From: Acytostelium subglobosum LB1
Lineage: Eukaryota; Evosea; Eumycetozoa; Acytosteliales; Acytosteliaceae
DNA: 64,000 nt
NCBI RefSeq assembly: GCF_000787575.1
Contig: NW_012236511.1
Span: 434,001-498,000, forward strand
Direction: 5' to 3'
Both the position numbers and the translations under genes were made by a program. The notes under the pieces were generated by a model. It made no database searches and was not told the origin of the DNA. It was given only the letters and a program-made list of their open reading frames with translations. Numbering within the stretch: the first letter of the stretch is position 1; the number at the start of each line of letters is the position of its first letter. Positions 34,444-45,027 of this stretch are shown piece by piece.

Positions 34444-35940
34444 ATGAACTTTAAATACTTTATTGTTATCTTGGCTATTGTCCAACTATCACTTATTATT
34501 GGTACCTGTGTTGGCCAAGAACAACAACTCACACAGACCACACTGTTCGTCGATCCAACATCAACAACAAACTCCACTCAAGGATGTGGTGCCACATCTA
34601 CCCAAGCATGCCCCACCATCTCTGCTGCCATCGCTAGCTACTCAGTCATCATACCAGAGCCAACCAACTCACTTCTCAATATAGTCCTTGCGCCAGGTGT
34701 GTACACTCCAATGTACAACAGCACCTCCAATCAATATGGTAACGCCCAACTTGTCTTGTCCGGACTCAACGTGACCATTGGACCATCAACTCCACTTGCC
34801 CAAGGTAGCCAGGTGATCATCGACCTTCTCCAGCCAAATACCAACATTAGCAACATGTTCATAACCCTCGCTGTATCTGCTGATCAATCACCAATGACAA
34901 TCGTCACACTCAGCAACCTCAACATTGTTCACGCCAACACAGTGATCAGGTCAAATAACAACAATGCCAACATCGTCTTGAACAATGTCACGATCACTGG
35001 ATTCATGTCCAACTCGTCGGGTGCCATCTACCTCACGGACAATGAGCGTGGAAACATATCATCTCTCACAATCAATGGTGGATCAATCTCCAACTACACA
35101 TGTGCACCATACACTACCTTGGTCAATTCATTCCAGTACAACATGGTGATCAATGATGCAGTGTTTGCCAACAACTCTGCAGCATATATAATCTATGGAT
35201 ACAACGCATCATTCACATTCCAAACACCAACATTCATCAATAACACAGTGACCAACAACTTGATCTACTTCAAGGACTTTGGCCGTGATCTTATCAGCAC
35301 CATCACTGACGGCAACATTGCCTACAATCAGTTGGCTGGTGTAACCAACTTCAACGGACTGATCGCATCATCAGGTGGTAGTGTGAGCATCACTGGCACA
35401 TTGTTTGACAGCAACAGTCATTTATACAGTTTGCTTCAAATGTCATTCGCGGACCTCACCATCCAGGGCAGCACATTCATCAGTAACGTTGTGTATGATG
35501 GTCAGGTGATTGGCGGTGAAGGATCAATCTTTGAAATGTCCGAGAGTGCAATGTTTAACAATGTTATGTTTGACTCAGTGGCAATCAACTTTAACCTGTC
35601 ACATATCAGTCTGTCCAATGTGGTTTTTGGCAAACAACTTGGACCATTGGGAGTCAACAACACTGTGATCATGTGCACTCAGGGCAACATCACATTCGAT
35701 CAAATCACCAACTATAACAATCAAAGTGGCAATGGTGGTCTTATGGCTTGTGGTGTCACATCACAATGTTCAATCTCTGGCGATACTCAAGTGTGCAATC
35801 ATGAACCTGATCAACACAAAGGTCTAAGTGGAGGTGCAATCGCTGGTATTGTATTTGGTACACTAATTGGAGTAGCAGCAATAGCCGTCATCATAGTGCT
35901 AATACACAAGAGAAGAAGGAATCAATACAATTCAATCTAG
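34444..35940 (+). CDS. Membrane-anchored extracellular beta-helix protein, copy 1
   Basis: Single exon, 498 residues. There is a signal peptide at residues 1-24 (FKYFIVILAIVQLSLIIGTCVG), a conserved start of the mature part TTLFVDPTSTTNST with cysteines (GCG, ACPTI), and then repeated short hydrophobic strands with Asn ladders (VTLSNLNIVHAN, NIVLNNVTITGF, VSITGTLFDSNS), as in right-handed parallel beta-helices of the pectin-lyase-like fold. Many NxS/T sites suggest glycosylation. A CSISGDTQVC element precedes a transmembrane helix (GAIAGIVFGTLIGVAAIAVI) and a short basic cytosolic tail KRRRNQYNSI. No catalytic motif of a polysaccharide lyase is evident. It is likely a type I surface protein, role unknown. 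A paralogue follows 202 bp downstream. Confidence 0.75.
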   Translation: MNFKYFIVILAIVQLSLIIGTCVGQEQQLTQTTLFVDPTSTTNSTQGCGATSTQACPTISAAIASYSVIIPEPTNSLLNIVLAPGVYTPMYNSTSNQYGNAQLVLSGLNVTIGPSTPLAQGSQVIIDLLQPNTNISNMFITLAVSADQSPMTIVTLSNLNIVHANTVIRSNNNNANIVLNNVTITGFMSNSSGAIYLTDNERGNISSLTINGGSISNYTCAPYTTLVNSFQYNMVINDAVFANNSAAYIIYGYNASFTFQTPTFINNTVTNNLIYFKDFGRDLISTITDGNIAYNQLAGVTNFNGLIASSGGSVSITGTLFDSNSHLYSLLQMSFADLTIQGSTFISNVVYDGQVIGGEGSIFEMSESAMFNNVMFDSVAINFNLSHISLSNVVFGKQLGPLGVNNTVIMCTQGNITFDQITNYNNQSGNGGLMACGVTSQCSISGDTQVCNHEPDQHKGLSGGAIAGIVFGTLIGVAAIAVIIVLIHKRRRNQYNSI

Positions 35941-36142
35941 TGTTAGTTAGTACTTTTATAAAAATATATTCAATCAAATACATAATAAATAATTTTAAAT
36001 GTTTGATTCAAAAACGAAATTCGGGTCTGATCAAAAGAAATATCTTTTTTTTTCGTCGCATCTTAATCTTAGGCTCAAGGCGATCAAAATATCTTCAATG
36101 GCTCCCTCGATATTGGTCATTATTTTGAAATAGATACTTATA

Positions 36143-37621
36143 ATGTCACAAACTAATATAAAAATAATAATAACAACCTTCTTCTTGTTGTTTGTCAACT
36201 ACAACAACAACATTGTTGGAGCTCAACAAGTCACTTTGACATCACTCTATGTTGACCCAACTTCAACAAATAATTCATTGATTTGTGGACTTGATCAAAC
36301 ATCCAACCAAGCATGTCCAAACATCTTATCAGCATTTAAAAGTTATCAAACTCTCTATCCCAATCCCATCAACTCTGCTCTAAACATATTATTATCAAGT
36401 GGATTATATACCAATGCCCAACTTGGTAACACCAACTTTGACCCATATTCCTATAACATTACAATCAGTCCAGCAACACCCGGAGACAATGTAACAATCA
36501 ATCTTGGATTTAACTCAAGTGATATTACACCCTTCATTTATATCTATCCAACAATGTACTACAACAACACCTTCCTTCCAACAAACATTACTCTTAGCAA
36601 TCTTACATTTATCAATGGACAACAATCAGTAGTAGTTTCAACCTTACCCAACACCAATATTGTATTGAATAATGTTAATATGTTCAACTTTAGTTTTATT
36701 AATATTAACAAGATTGCATCATTAATATCTGTAAAGTCCAACAGGACATCTTTGACAATCAAAGGAGGATTGATAACTAATTGTTCTTGTAGCCTATCAC
36801 CACTTATAAGCAGTTTTCAATCATATGTGGATATTGATGGTGTTTCATTTACAAACAATCAAGTATCATATTTATTATACTCTTATATTTATTCTAGATT
36901 ATTTATAAGTAATACAACATTCTATAATAATCAAATTAATTATAATATTATATTATTGGAGACTGTGGATCATGATGAACAACCAGCTGTATTCATATCA
37001 TATAGTAGATTCAGTTTAAACAATATGACATCAGTGTACTTAAATGCATTGATAAGATGTAGTTATGTAGAGTTGGATATTATTGGATCAATGTTTGATG
37101 GCAACACCAACATGGAAAATTTAATCTATACTGACTTTTCGAATGTAACAGTCTATGGATCAACATTCAATGATAACCAAGTGTCACAAGATGGTCATTT
37201 GTTATTGGGTGCCTACTCCAACTTGGTATTGTCAACAAGTTCATTCACCAACAATACCAACTTTAAAGAACCTATGTTATTGTATGTCTACTCAAACCTG
37301 CTGCTCACAAACATTGTGTTCAATAAGGTTCAAGGTCCAACATCAAACAATCTGATCCAATGTAGCCAAGGAAGCATTACATTCAAACAAGTGGTGGATA
37401 ACAATGGTGATAATGACAATCTGATGTTATGTGGAGCAACTGACCAGTGTTCGATTCATGGTGATGACGATCAAGTGTGTAAGAGCAAAAAGAAAAGTGA
37501 GCGAATCGAAAAGATGATTGGAATAGTTGTTGGAGCAATGGTTGGCATCATTGCCATCTCCTTCATCGTGTTCATTATAGTTAATAGGATCAGGAAAAGA
37601 AGACATTATATTGCATTATAA
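36143..37621 (+). CDS. Membrane-anchored extracellular beta-helix protein, copy 2
   Basis: Single exon, 492 residues, same architecture as the gene at 34444: signal peptide (IIITTFFLLFVNYNNNIVGA), TSLYVDPTSTNNS start, beta-helix strands with ASN ladders (NIVLNNVNMFNFSF, ITLSNLTFINGQ), CSIHGDDDQVC, a transmembrane helix (IGIVVGAMVGIIAISFIVFI) and a basic tail KRRHYIAL. The two are tandem duplicates that have diverged widely. This copy uses AT-ending codons far more than copy 1, suggesting lower expression or relaxed codon selection. No enzyme motif is seen; a surface recognition or adhesion role is possible but unproven. Confidence 0.72.
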   Translation: MSQTNIKIIITTFFLLFVNYNNNIVGAQQVTLTSLYVDPTSTNNSLICGLDQTSNQACPNILSAFKSYQTLYPNPINSALNILLSSGLYTNAQLGNTNFDPYSYNITISPATPGDNVTINLGFNSSDITPFIYIYPTMYYNNTFLPTNITLSNLTFINGQQSVVVSTLPNTNIVLNNVNMFNFSFININKIASLISVKSNRTSLTIKGGLITNCSCSLSPLISSFQSYVDIDGVSFTNNQVSYLLYSYIYSRLFISNTTFYNNQINYNIILLETVDHDEQPAVFISYSRFSLNNMTSVYLNALIRCSYVELDIIGSMFDGNTNMENLIYTDFSNVTVYGSTFNDNQVSQDGHLLLGAYSNLVLSTSSFTNNTNFKEPMLLYVYSNLLLTNIVFNKVQGPTSNNLIQCSQGSITFKQVVDNNGDNDNLMLCGATDQCSIHGDDDQVCKSKKKSERIEKMIGIVVGAMVGIIAISFIVFIIVNRIRKRRHYIAL

Positions 37622-38030
37622 ACTTTCAATCTGATTGCAAACTGTTGTGCCCAACAATCACCCACAAGTTCGTCCACACCAATCATTGGGAACATGATCA
37701 TGACTAATCATTAACCCAACAGCCGCAAATCATGAGTCTGAATGTCGAACAGTCACCTCGTCTAAATGTCTTGCAGAAATGTATCGATCTGAGTGCCATC
37801 GGTGTCGACCAATCGTGTTTGTACTAATCGATCAGGGCTCATTATCGCAAGTGATCAGTGATGTTGGGCGATAATGATGTAATTTGATTGAATGAATGAT
37901 CAGAAGAGCGTTAAACTGATCAGAACATACTCATAAAGTAGTGATCTTGAATCACTCAATCAATCAGAGTCACATACATAATCAATCATATAATCAATCA
38001 ATCAATCGATAATAATCAATCAAAGAAAAA
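37622..38030. other. Intergenic before the second EF-hand gene
   Basis: About 400 bp. AATCAATCAATCAATC repeats lie directly before the start codon, and GATCAG-containing repeats at 37820-37925. No gene is visible. Confidence 0.4.
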
Positions 38031-39836
38031 ATGACCTCCTTACAAGACTGGATGGGCAAGTTCAACTCTGCCGAGGTGATGCCAACCTATGTTACTTTGT
38101 ACAACAACAACGATCCCCAAATCAAAGACCTAGTGATGGCCACGGTTGGAAATTACCTGGAGATGATCAATGAGATACCAAGAGACCGTAACAAGGCTTA
38201 CAACTGGGCCTCTGCTCCATGCATTGAAGTTAACAACGACAACACCATCTGTATCAGCTGGTACGAGCGTGAAATGCAGGGTAACATCGACGTCAGTCCT
38301 GACAAGGTCTACAAGGAGACCAGCAAGAAGCACTACATCAACGGCCTGGATAACAGCAACCGCTATTGTTCAGACAACATGGTCACCGTGTTCAACAGAT
38401 CCGTGCAGAAGCAACCAATCCGCTTCCAGGTCCGTGAGGATGGCCGATTCCAGGACATGACTAGTCCAGGTGAGGTCTTCATGAACCCAGTCTATAATGG
38501 TAGCAAGGTGTATGCTGGCACCGGAAACGCGGGCTACCTTGTGTGCAGATGGGTGGAGCCACGCAACATTCCCCACCCTGCCACCGACAGTGATCCATGG
38601 CACAGAAAGAGGATGAGGGCATCCAGATCTTTGACCATTGCCGATGCCGGACTCATCTTCACCACCCTCGCAGCCTATGGAGTTGCCATCGAGATGATTG
38701 ACATGAACCGTGACGGTGTGTTTGACAGAAATGAGGTTACTCAGGCTCTCATCCGTGCCAACATCCCCGCAGACCGTGCAGTCCAAGTGTCCACCAATTT
38801 GTTTGCCCAATTGTCCCTTGACCAGCCAGGCGATATCATCCGAGCAGTCGACATCACCAACTACCTTCAGAACTATGCATATCTCCCACCAGGCCAAGGA
38901 CCTCCATTTGTACCTACTCCCCAGCAGCCCTTCCAACCTCAGCAGCCACAACAGGGTCTTTCTCAAACCGAGGCCATGATGATCCAAGGATTTGTTACCA
39001 ACTGGGGAGGCAGTCTCCAAACCACCGACACGAACAGAGATGGCATGATTGATAGAAATGAGATGATCCAGTTACTCGTTCGCGCCAACTCACCCTACGA
39101 TGTCGCCAGCCAGATGGTCAACAGGATCTTTGCAGCACTCGACCGTGATAACAATGGAGTGATCAACTTCACCGACATCCAACAGTACAGCCAGAACCCA
39201 TCTGCATTCCCTCAACAACCTCAGCAGCCACAACAGCCACAGCAGCCTTACCAGCCCCAACAGGGCTTGTCTCAAACCGAGACCATGATGATCCAGGGTT
39301 TTGTTACCAACTGGGGAGCCAGTCTCCAGACCACCGACTTGAACAAAGATGGCATGATCGACAGGAACGAGATGATCCAGGTACTTGTTCGTGCCAACAC
39401 ACCCTATGACGTCGCCAACCAGATGGTCAACAGGATCTTTACTGCACTCGACCGTGATAACAATGGAGTGATCAACTTCACTGACATCCAACTCTACAGC
39501 CAGAATCCATCTGCATTCCCCCAACAGCCACAACAATTCCAGCCCCAACAGCCACAGTTCCAACCCCAGCCCCAAAGAGCAGCCGTTCCCCAAGCCCCTG
39601 TGGTTCTAAATGCTGCTGATGTTCAGGGAACGATTCAAAGCTTCAAGACCAACTTTGGTGCAATGCTCGCCAAGGTTGATGCCAACAAGGATGGAACGAT
39701 TGACAGACAAGAGTTGTGTAACGCCCTTGCCGATGGAGGAGTTCCATTCAACCAAGCGATGATGGCCATGAAGCAAATATTCCTAGCCTTGGACAAGGAC
39801 GCAAATGGAGTGATAAACATCAACGACCTTCGTTAA
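38031..39836 (+). CDS. EF-hand repeat calcium-binding protein, paralogue 2
   Basis: Single exon, 601 residues. It shares with the gene at 2578 the unassigned N-terminal domain (~190 residues) and the layout of EF-hand pairs separated by PQQPQQ linkers, but has four pairs. In the first pair (TIADAGLIFTTL onward) the first loop DMNRDGVFDRNE is normal and the second, LDQPGDIIRAVD, has lost the canonical ligand pattern. The other three pairs are canonical, e.g. DTNRDGMIDRNE with DRDNNGVINFTD, and the last has DANKDGTIDRQE with DKDANGVININD. About seven sites should bind calcium. Codon use is strongly biased to C-ending codons, suggesting high expression. Cytosolic by absence of a signal peptide; function unknown. 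Confidence 0.85.
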   Translation: MTSLQDWMGKFNSAEVMPTYVTLYNNNDPQIKDLVMATVGNYLEMINEIPRDRNKAYNWASAPCIEVNNDNTICISWYEREMQGNIDVSPDKVYKETSKKHYINGLDNSNRYCSDNMVTVFNRSVQKQPIRFQVREDGRFQDMTSPGEVFMNPVYNGSKVYAGTGNAGYLVCRWVEPRNIPHPATDSDPWHRKRMRASRSLTIADAGLIFTTLAAYGVAIEMIDMNRDGVFDRNEVTQALIRANIPADRAVQVSTNLFAQLSLDQPGDIIRAVDITNYLQNYAYLPPGQGPPFVPTPQQPFQPQQPQQGLSQTEAMMIQGFVTNWGGSLQTTDTNRDGMIDRNEMIQLLVRANSPYDVASQMVNRIFAALDRDNNGVINFTDIQQYSQNPSAFPQQPQQPQQPQQPYQPQQGLSQTETMMIQGFVTNWGASLQTTDLNKDGMIDRNEMIQVLVRANTPYDVANQMVNRIFTALDRDNNGVINFTDIQLYSQNPSAFPQQPQQFQPQQPQFQPQPQRAAVPQAPVVLNAADVQGTIQSFKTNFGAMLAKVDANKDGTIDRQELCNALADGGVPFNQAMMAMKQIFLALDKDANGVININDLR

Positions 39837-40900
39837 TCAACTGTTAACTCATTCAAAGTAATAATAAAGACGAATAAATGATACATGATTTCCAAATGAA
39901 CAAACCCTTTCTCCTAGCTACAGGGAGAAGAACAGGTTAAAAGAATAGAATAGAATAAGAGACTTGTTAAGGTAAAGATAAATGATTATAATTTATTACA
40001 ATGTACACTAAACAGAGTGTTGATGACTAACAACAATAACAACAACAGTAATCAAACAAACACCAACTCCTCTTACCTCTCTACTATCCACTCATACTCC
40101 ACCACAATATACTCCACTCTATTCTCTATCCATCAGAACTCCACACCATGATTGTTCGCCTTGAGAGAGGCGGCAAGTGACGCGTCATTATATCCAAGAC
40201 AAGTGAGGGATGTCAGGATACTAGCACCAAGGGGCGTGGGGAAAGAAGGGGTATGATCAGTTATCACTTGTCGTGCAAAGGTGTCAACAAGATTGGAACT
40301 AACTTAACACAAAGAGATTGCAAGTACATGCAAGAGACAGGGCGGGCACGGGAGCTTTGGGCCAGGATGATGGTCGTGGACAACCGGACTATGAGGTTGT
40401 TGGGGAGAGATGTATGGTTAGAAGTAAGTGTCGCGCTGGACGTGATGTATACTCCACCAAACTCCCATTGTCGTTGGGGGAGCTTGAGTTGTGTTGCTTG
40501 TTTAATTCTCTGTGCTTAAGATATACTGGGTAATTTAGTTGAACATTAAAGTGCGAGTGAGCATGAATGGATGACCACATTACCCGTGACGATTATATGC
40601 GTGTGCATTTGAATGCCAGCAGAGTCGGCCGCAGCTGACGATGAGCCAGGGGACGGTTAACAGCGGGGGAGAGTTGGGACTGGTCGGATGACCTTCTGGT
40701 ATGAATTCCACATTCATCCATAGACAAAGGATCCGGGCGGTCTTGGTAGGTTGGTAGTTATGGGTTTGGGTTGGAGCTTGGGGTTGGGGTTGGGGTTGGG
40801 TTGCCTTGTGGTGCATGGTAAGCAAGGACGAGGTACTGGCGCGAGTGGGGGATACTGTACAGTGTGCCAGAGGGATGTCTTGACGGGGCGCGGGATTTGC
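39837..40900. other. Intergenic with a G-rich tract
   Basis: The left half has AATAAA-like signals for the EF-hand gene. From about 40140 the DNA is unusually GC-rich for this genome, with open frames on both strands (e.g. 40253-40519) that show no family features. A (GGGGTT)3-type tract lies at 40761-40802. Confidence 0.45.
40761..40802 (+). repeat. GGGGTT-type G-rich tract
   Basis: G-runs of three or four separated by TT or TTT: TGGGTTTGGGTTGG, then GGGGTTGGGGTTGGGGTTGGG. At least four closely spaced G-runs meet the usual G-quadruplex pattern. It lies 100-140 bp beyond the stop of the minus-strand CudA-like gene, so the transcript would carry the C-rich complement. Confidence 0.7.
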
Positions 40901-42136
40901 TTAACATTGGAAGACGGAGAGATCGTTGACACGGGACAGTTCGGTCATGACGTTGGGGAACATTGTGGCATTACAGCTGCCAGAGATGCTGTTGAAATCT
41001 AGATTTACATCTAAATAAGAAGATGGTGAATAAGTGTTCAACTGTTGCGTATTATAGGCAGTCTCTGTGTATCCGCTATGATCATCAGCAGTGACTGCTG
41101 AATAATTGGATGCGGGCATTACCTGTTCATTAAAAAGTGAGAAGTCAGTGGGGATGGCGACCAATTGCGATTGTTGTTGATAGCTATCTACTGGAAGGCA
41201 TGTGTTGTTGATGTTGTTGTGCTGTTGTTGGCAGGTTTCATCCATGTTGTTGTTGTCGTCATAGTTGAATGAGCACTGATCCTGGCTGAACGACTCGATT
41301 GATGGTGTGTGCACGTGAGGGAAGATGCCAATGTCGTCCGAGGCGACCGATGAGTCGGCTGGTGATGAGGGCGAATACATTGGGAGGGAGCATGGAGAGG
41401 AGGGCATTGAAGAGGAGGTGTCATTGTGCACGGTGATGAGTGTGTTGAGGCCCTTGGTGAGGGTGTTGACTTGGTTGAGCAGCATGACATTCTGCTTGTA
41501 GAGCAAGGTGATCAGCTCTCTATCCTTCTTCTGCTGAGACTTGAGCTTCTTTAGGCTCTTGGACATGGTCTCTGAGACGGCTGGCTCAGTCTCCATGGAC
41601 TTTCTCTTGTTGCTTGTCTTGGCTGGGACAATGTCCTGCATCTCTGGTGAGTTGGGCACCATCAATGGTGAAGAGGCTGGTTGCTGAACCTTCTTGGTCC
41701 TCTTCTTTGACTCGACCACCAACTTTGACACACACTTTATCGACTTGGTCACAAGACGGTGACCGTTGAACTCTACTGACACTCTGAAACAGTTGTTCTC
41801 GTGCTTGGACGACAAGACATGGAGACGAGTCTCGATTGTCATTGAGCGATCCTTTAAGTAGACGTTGTAGTCGAGTGGCTTTGTCTTTCTGTAGGTGACA
41901 CCTTGGTTGCTATCGGCACCTGTGTTGTCGTCATAGACCAACTGCAGGTTGACATCATCCTTTGAGAACCTCTTTGCATCGAATGAGAAGTCTGCACCGG
42001 CAACCACATTCAATACGATCAAGAATGGTGTATTCTTGACAACTACATCCAAATCGCTATCAGCCTCACGATTCGTGTCCTGTAGTTGTATATTGAACTG
42101 TTTGTTGTTGTTATTTTGTTGTTGTTGCTTTGCCAT
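40901..42136 (-). CDS. CudA-like DNA-binding transcription factor
   Basis: Single exon, 411 residues. The N-terminal ~150 residues form a beta-rich core: VVVKNTPFLIVLNVVAGADFSF, LQLVYDD, ETRLHVLSSKHENNCFRVSVEF, ending TKSIKCVSKLVVESKKRTKK. This matches my recollection of the CudA core, a domain distantly related to the STAT DNA-binding region that occurs in dictyostelids and directs prespore and tip gene expression. Next come a basic stretch (SNKRKSME), a leucine-rich helix (LITLLYKQNVMLLNQVNTLTKGL) suited to dimerisation, and a Ser/Pro/Asn/Gln-rich C-terminus typical of activation regions. The assignment rests on pattern memory, so the alternative is an unrelated beta-sandwich factor. Confidence 0.6.
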   Translation of the reverse strand: MAKQQQQNNNNKQFNIQLQDTNREADSDLDVVVKNTPFLIVLNVVAGADFSFDAKRFSKDDVNLQLVYDDNTGADSNQGVTYRKTKPLDYNVYLKDRSMTIETRLHVLSSKHENNCFRVSVEFNGHRLVTKSIKCVSKLVVESKKRTKKVQQPASSPLMVPNSPEMQDIVPAKTSNKRKSMETEPAVSETMSKSLKKLKSQQKKDRELITLLYKQNVMLLNQVNTLTKGLNTLITVHNDTSSSMPSSPCSLPMYSPSSPADSSVASDDIGIFPHVHTPSIESFSQDQCSFNYDDNNNMDETCQQQHNNINNTCLPVDSYQQQSQLVAIPTDFSLFNEQVMPASNYSAVTADDHSGYTETAYNTQQLNTYSPSSYLDVNLDFNSISGSCNATMFPNVMTELSRVNDLSVFQC

Positions 42137-42481
42137 TATTATTTAGTTTAATTGATTAATATGTTTTTGTTATTTTTTTGTAATGGTTTGTATTGTAGAA
42201 ACTATAACAATAATAATAATAACTTAGTTATTATGTGTATGTATGGAATAATATTATTTGTATGAATGTTGTATTGTTGAAATGAACGTCTATTGATGAA
42301 GAGTGCTCACACAATATTGTTTGTGTTTTTTTCAATTCAAGTGTGACAAACGAACTTTCTTCAATGGATTTGAATACACACAGCGAGTTTCATCGATGTA
42401 TTGGTGTTGTGTGTGAGGAAATAATTGGGAAACCCACAGATCTGAGGGTTGCACAAGAACACTCACTTCACCGCGAGGGTC
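42137..42481. other. Intergenic between CudA-like and ThrRS genes
   Basis: About 345 bp, AT-rich near the CudA-like start (AATAATAATAATAAC at 42210) and mixed further on. It should contain the CudA-like promoter and the ThrRS 3' region. Nothing else is recognised. Confidence 0.4.
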
Positions 42482-44750
42482 TCAGAGGTAGTTGTCAGTC
42501 TGATGCTTAAGCTCAATGAGGAACTGGTCAATGGTCAAGGTCTTTTGCTCACTGGTGTCACGGTGACGAATGCTAATGGTCTGGTTGTCTTGCTCTTCCT
42601 TGCCTATCACTATCATATAGTTGTAGCGATCGGTGATGGCATCGCGTAACTTCTTCTTGATTGTTTTGTCTGATACATCAATGTCAACGTGATAGCCTGC
42701 GTCGAATAGACGGTCTCGGACGGTCTGTGCGTATTGATCGTATGGTCCGCTGGTCACTGACGCCACAAACACCTGTCGTGGTGATATCCAGAATGGCCAC
42801 TTGCCCTTGGTATGCTCGATGAGGATTGCCATCATACGTTCGGTCGAGCCAAAGATTGCTCGATGTACCATCACGGGTCTCTCAGCAACACCCTGTTCAC
42901 TGGCATACTCTAGTTTGAATCTAATGGGAAGTTGGAAATCCAGTTGGATCGTGGCGCATTGATGTGATTTTCCATTGGCATCCTTTATGTGGATGTCGAT
43001 CTTGGGGCCGTAGAAGGCGCCATCGCCTGGGTTCATGCGCCAGGCGCCCGGACTAAACTCGTTGAGTACTGACTCGAGTGACTGCTCGGCAGCGTCCCAA
43101 ACGGCAACATCACCCAGGAATGGTGTTGGACGCGTAGACAACTCCAACGAGAAGGTGAAGCCAAAGATTCCATATACATGCTGCATAAAGTCCAGACAGG
43201 CTTTGATCTCTGAGCGTATCTGAGCAGTCGTGCAAAAGATATGGGCGTCATCCTGTTGGAAGCGACGGACACGTGTGAGTCCTGTGAGCGAGCCATGCGT
43301 CTCATTACGATGCAACACGCCAAAGTCGGCAATGCGCAGTGGCAGCTCCTTGTAGGAGCGGGCGCGATGTGAGAACATAAGACAGTGGCCTGGACAGTTC
43401 ATTGGCTTGAGCGAGTAGTTGGTGTGGTCGCATTGGAATGAGAACATGTTGTCCTTGTAGTTCTGCCAATGTCCAGAGGTCTCCCACAGACGTTGACTGT
43501 AGATGTTGGGCGTGATCACCTCCTCGTAGCCGCGCTTGCGATACTCACTGCGCAGGAATGAGTGAAGGCGGTTGTATATGCGCGTGCCAAGTGGCAGGAA
43601 GAAGCAGGAGCCTGGGCTGTAGGGGTGGAAGAAGAACAGCTGTTGGTCGCGTCCAATGTGTCGATGGTCAAGTTGTGCGGCCTGGTGTTGGAGGTCTTTC
43701 CACGCAGTCATCTGTTCTTTGTCGGGGAATGACACGCCGACCAAACGTTGCAGTGATGCCATGGTTGGTATGGTTCCGACAACACTAGAATTACGCACCA
43801 AGTCAAAGGCCTTGATATGGCCACTGGATGGCATTGTGGGGAGTCCAACATCCAAAGTCACAAAGCCATCAAAGTCAACGACATTAACATATTCATGTTT
43901 CTTTCCATCCTCCATCATTGTATTCAATTGTTGAGTGTAGTATATGTTATCCTGTTTGTTGGATGTGGATTAGTATCTGGATGGAACTATTCCATCAATC
44001 AATCGACCAACATACTTTGAACATATTGAGTGCCTCTTGAATGGTCAATTGACGTGTTGTGAATGGTTTGTCTGATTGGATAAGCTTGGACATGATGGTG
44101 TGGATGCTCTTGATGTCGGCCTCGTTAATGGTCCTGTCTGCGGGAAGGTACATGTCAATGTGACAGCCATCGTGAAGTGCATTGTTGGTGAGTGTGCTGG
44201 TGTGAGCAGTGACAATGGCACCTTCACCAAAGTGGATGAGCGCTGATCTTGCCATGATGATGGATGTTGTCCACCAGAAGCATCGCTTGGCATCATCATT
44301 GTCAAAGTCGAGCAATGTCAATGAGGAGATGTCTTTGATTGGCTTGTTGATGGCGGACAATTGACCATTGACCAGAGCGACCACCACACGACTAGCCAAT
44401 CCCTTTGATATCGAACGAGCCACTGAGTATGGTGTAGTTGTAGCGGGATCACATTCTATCTTTCGTCCATCTGGAAGTGTGACCTCAACCATATTGTTGT
44501 TGTTGCTGTTGTTTGAGTAATGTCTTGAAGCAGTGACATGATGTGGATCACTACAAGTGAGTGAGTGATTATGATCATTCGAATGAGAATGAATATATCT
44601 TTGTCCACTAATTGAAGAGTTATTATTGTTGATGTTATGATTGATCAACAAGTTTGAACATGATCCATGATTCGTGATTGATGGGTATCTGATCAACATC
44701 AATGATCTGACACTATGTCTGCTGACACCTTGACGAGTGATGGCAAACAT
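42482..44750 (-). CDS. Threonyl-tRNA synthetase, probably mitochondrial, editing site degenerate
   Basis: CDS is complement(join(42482..43951,44016..44750)), 734 residues; the intron is GTATGT to ACAAACAG. A basic N-terminus (MFAITRQGVSRHSVRSL) fits mitochondrial targeting. A TGS domain (VTLPDGRKIECDP) is followed by the editing domain region, then the class II core with MNCPGHC, HRNETHGSLTGLTRVRRFQQDDAH (motif 2 and zinc ligands) and VMVHRAIFGSTERMMAIL (motif 3), and a C-terminal anticodon-binding domain. The catalytic core is intact. In the editing domain the HxxxH motif reads WTTSI (residues 160-164), and the CxxxH region reads as VGLPTM, so post-transfer editing of seryl-tRNA should be lost. 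A second in-frame ATG (MVEVTLPDG) could give a cytosolic form. Confidence 0.92.
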
Positions 44751-45027
44751 AGTTAACTGTCTGTCTGTGTATGTTCGTATCTATATGTTAATGATCTGAC
44801 ACTGATTGATTGAGTGATGCCCTGTCTTATCATCAGGACATAGAGGTCATCAACTCGTCAACAAAAGTTCATCAAACCACACAGATCATTTTGCATCTTC
44901 ATTTGACTTCGCGCCAACTCACAAACACACATATACAGTTAGATTATCTGTATACATTCAGTTTGTGATCTTCAATCAATCAACTGTAGATAGATATTAC
45001 TATTATATATATGTTAATTTAGTTATA

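Noticed and set aside
40253-40825. Overlapping open frames of 60-90 codons on both strands
   Set aside because: They arise from local GC richness; composition is arginine/glycine-like and no family pattern is visible.
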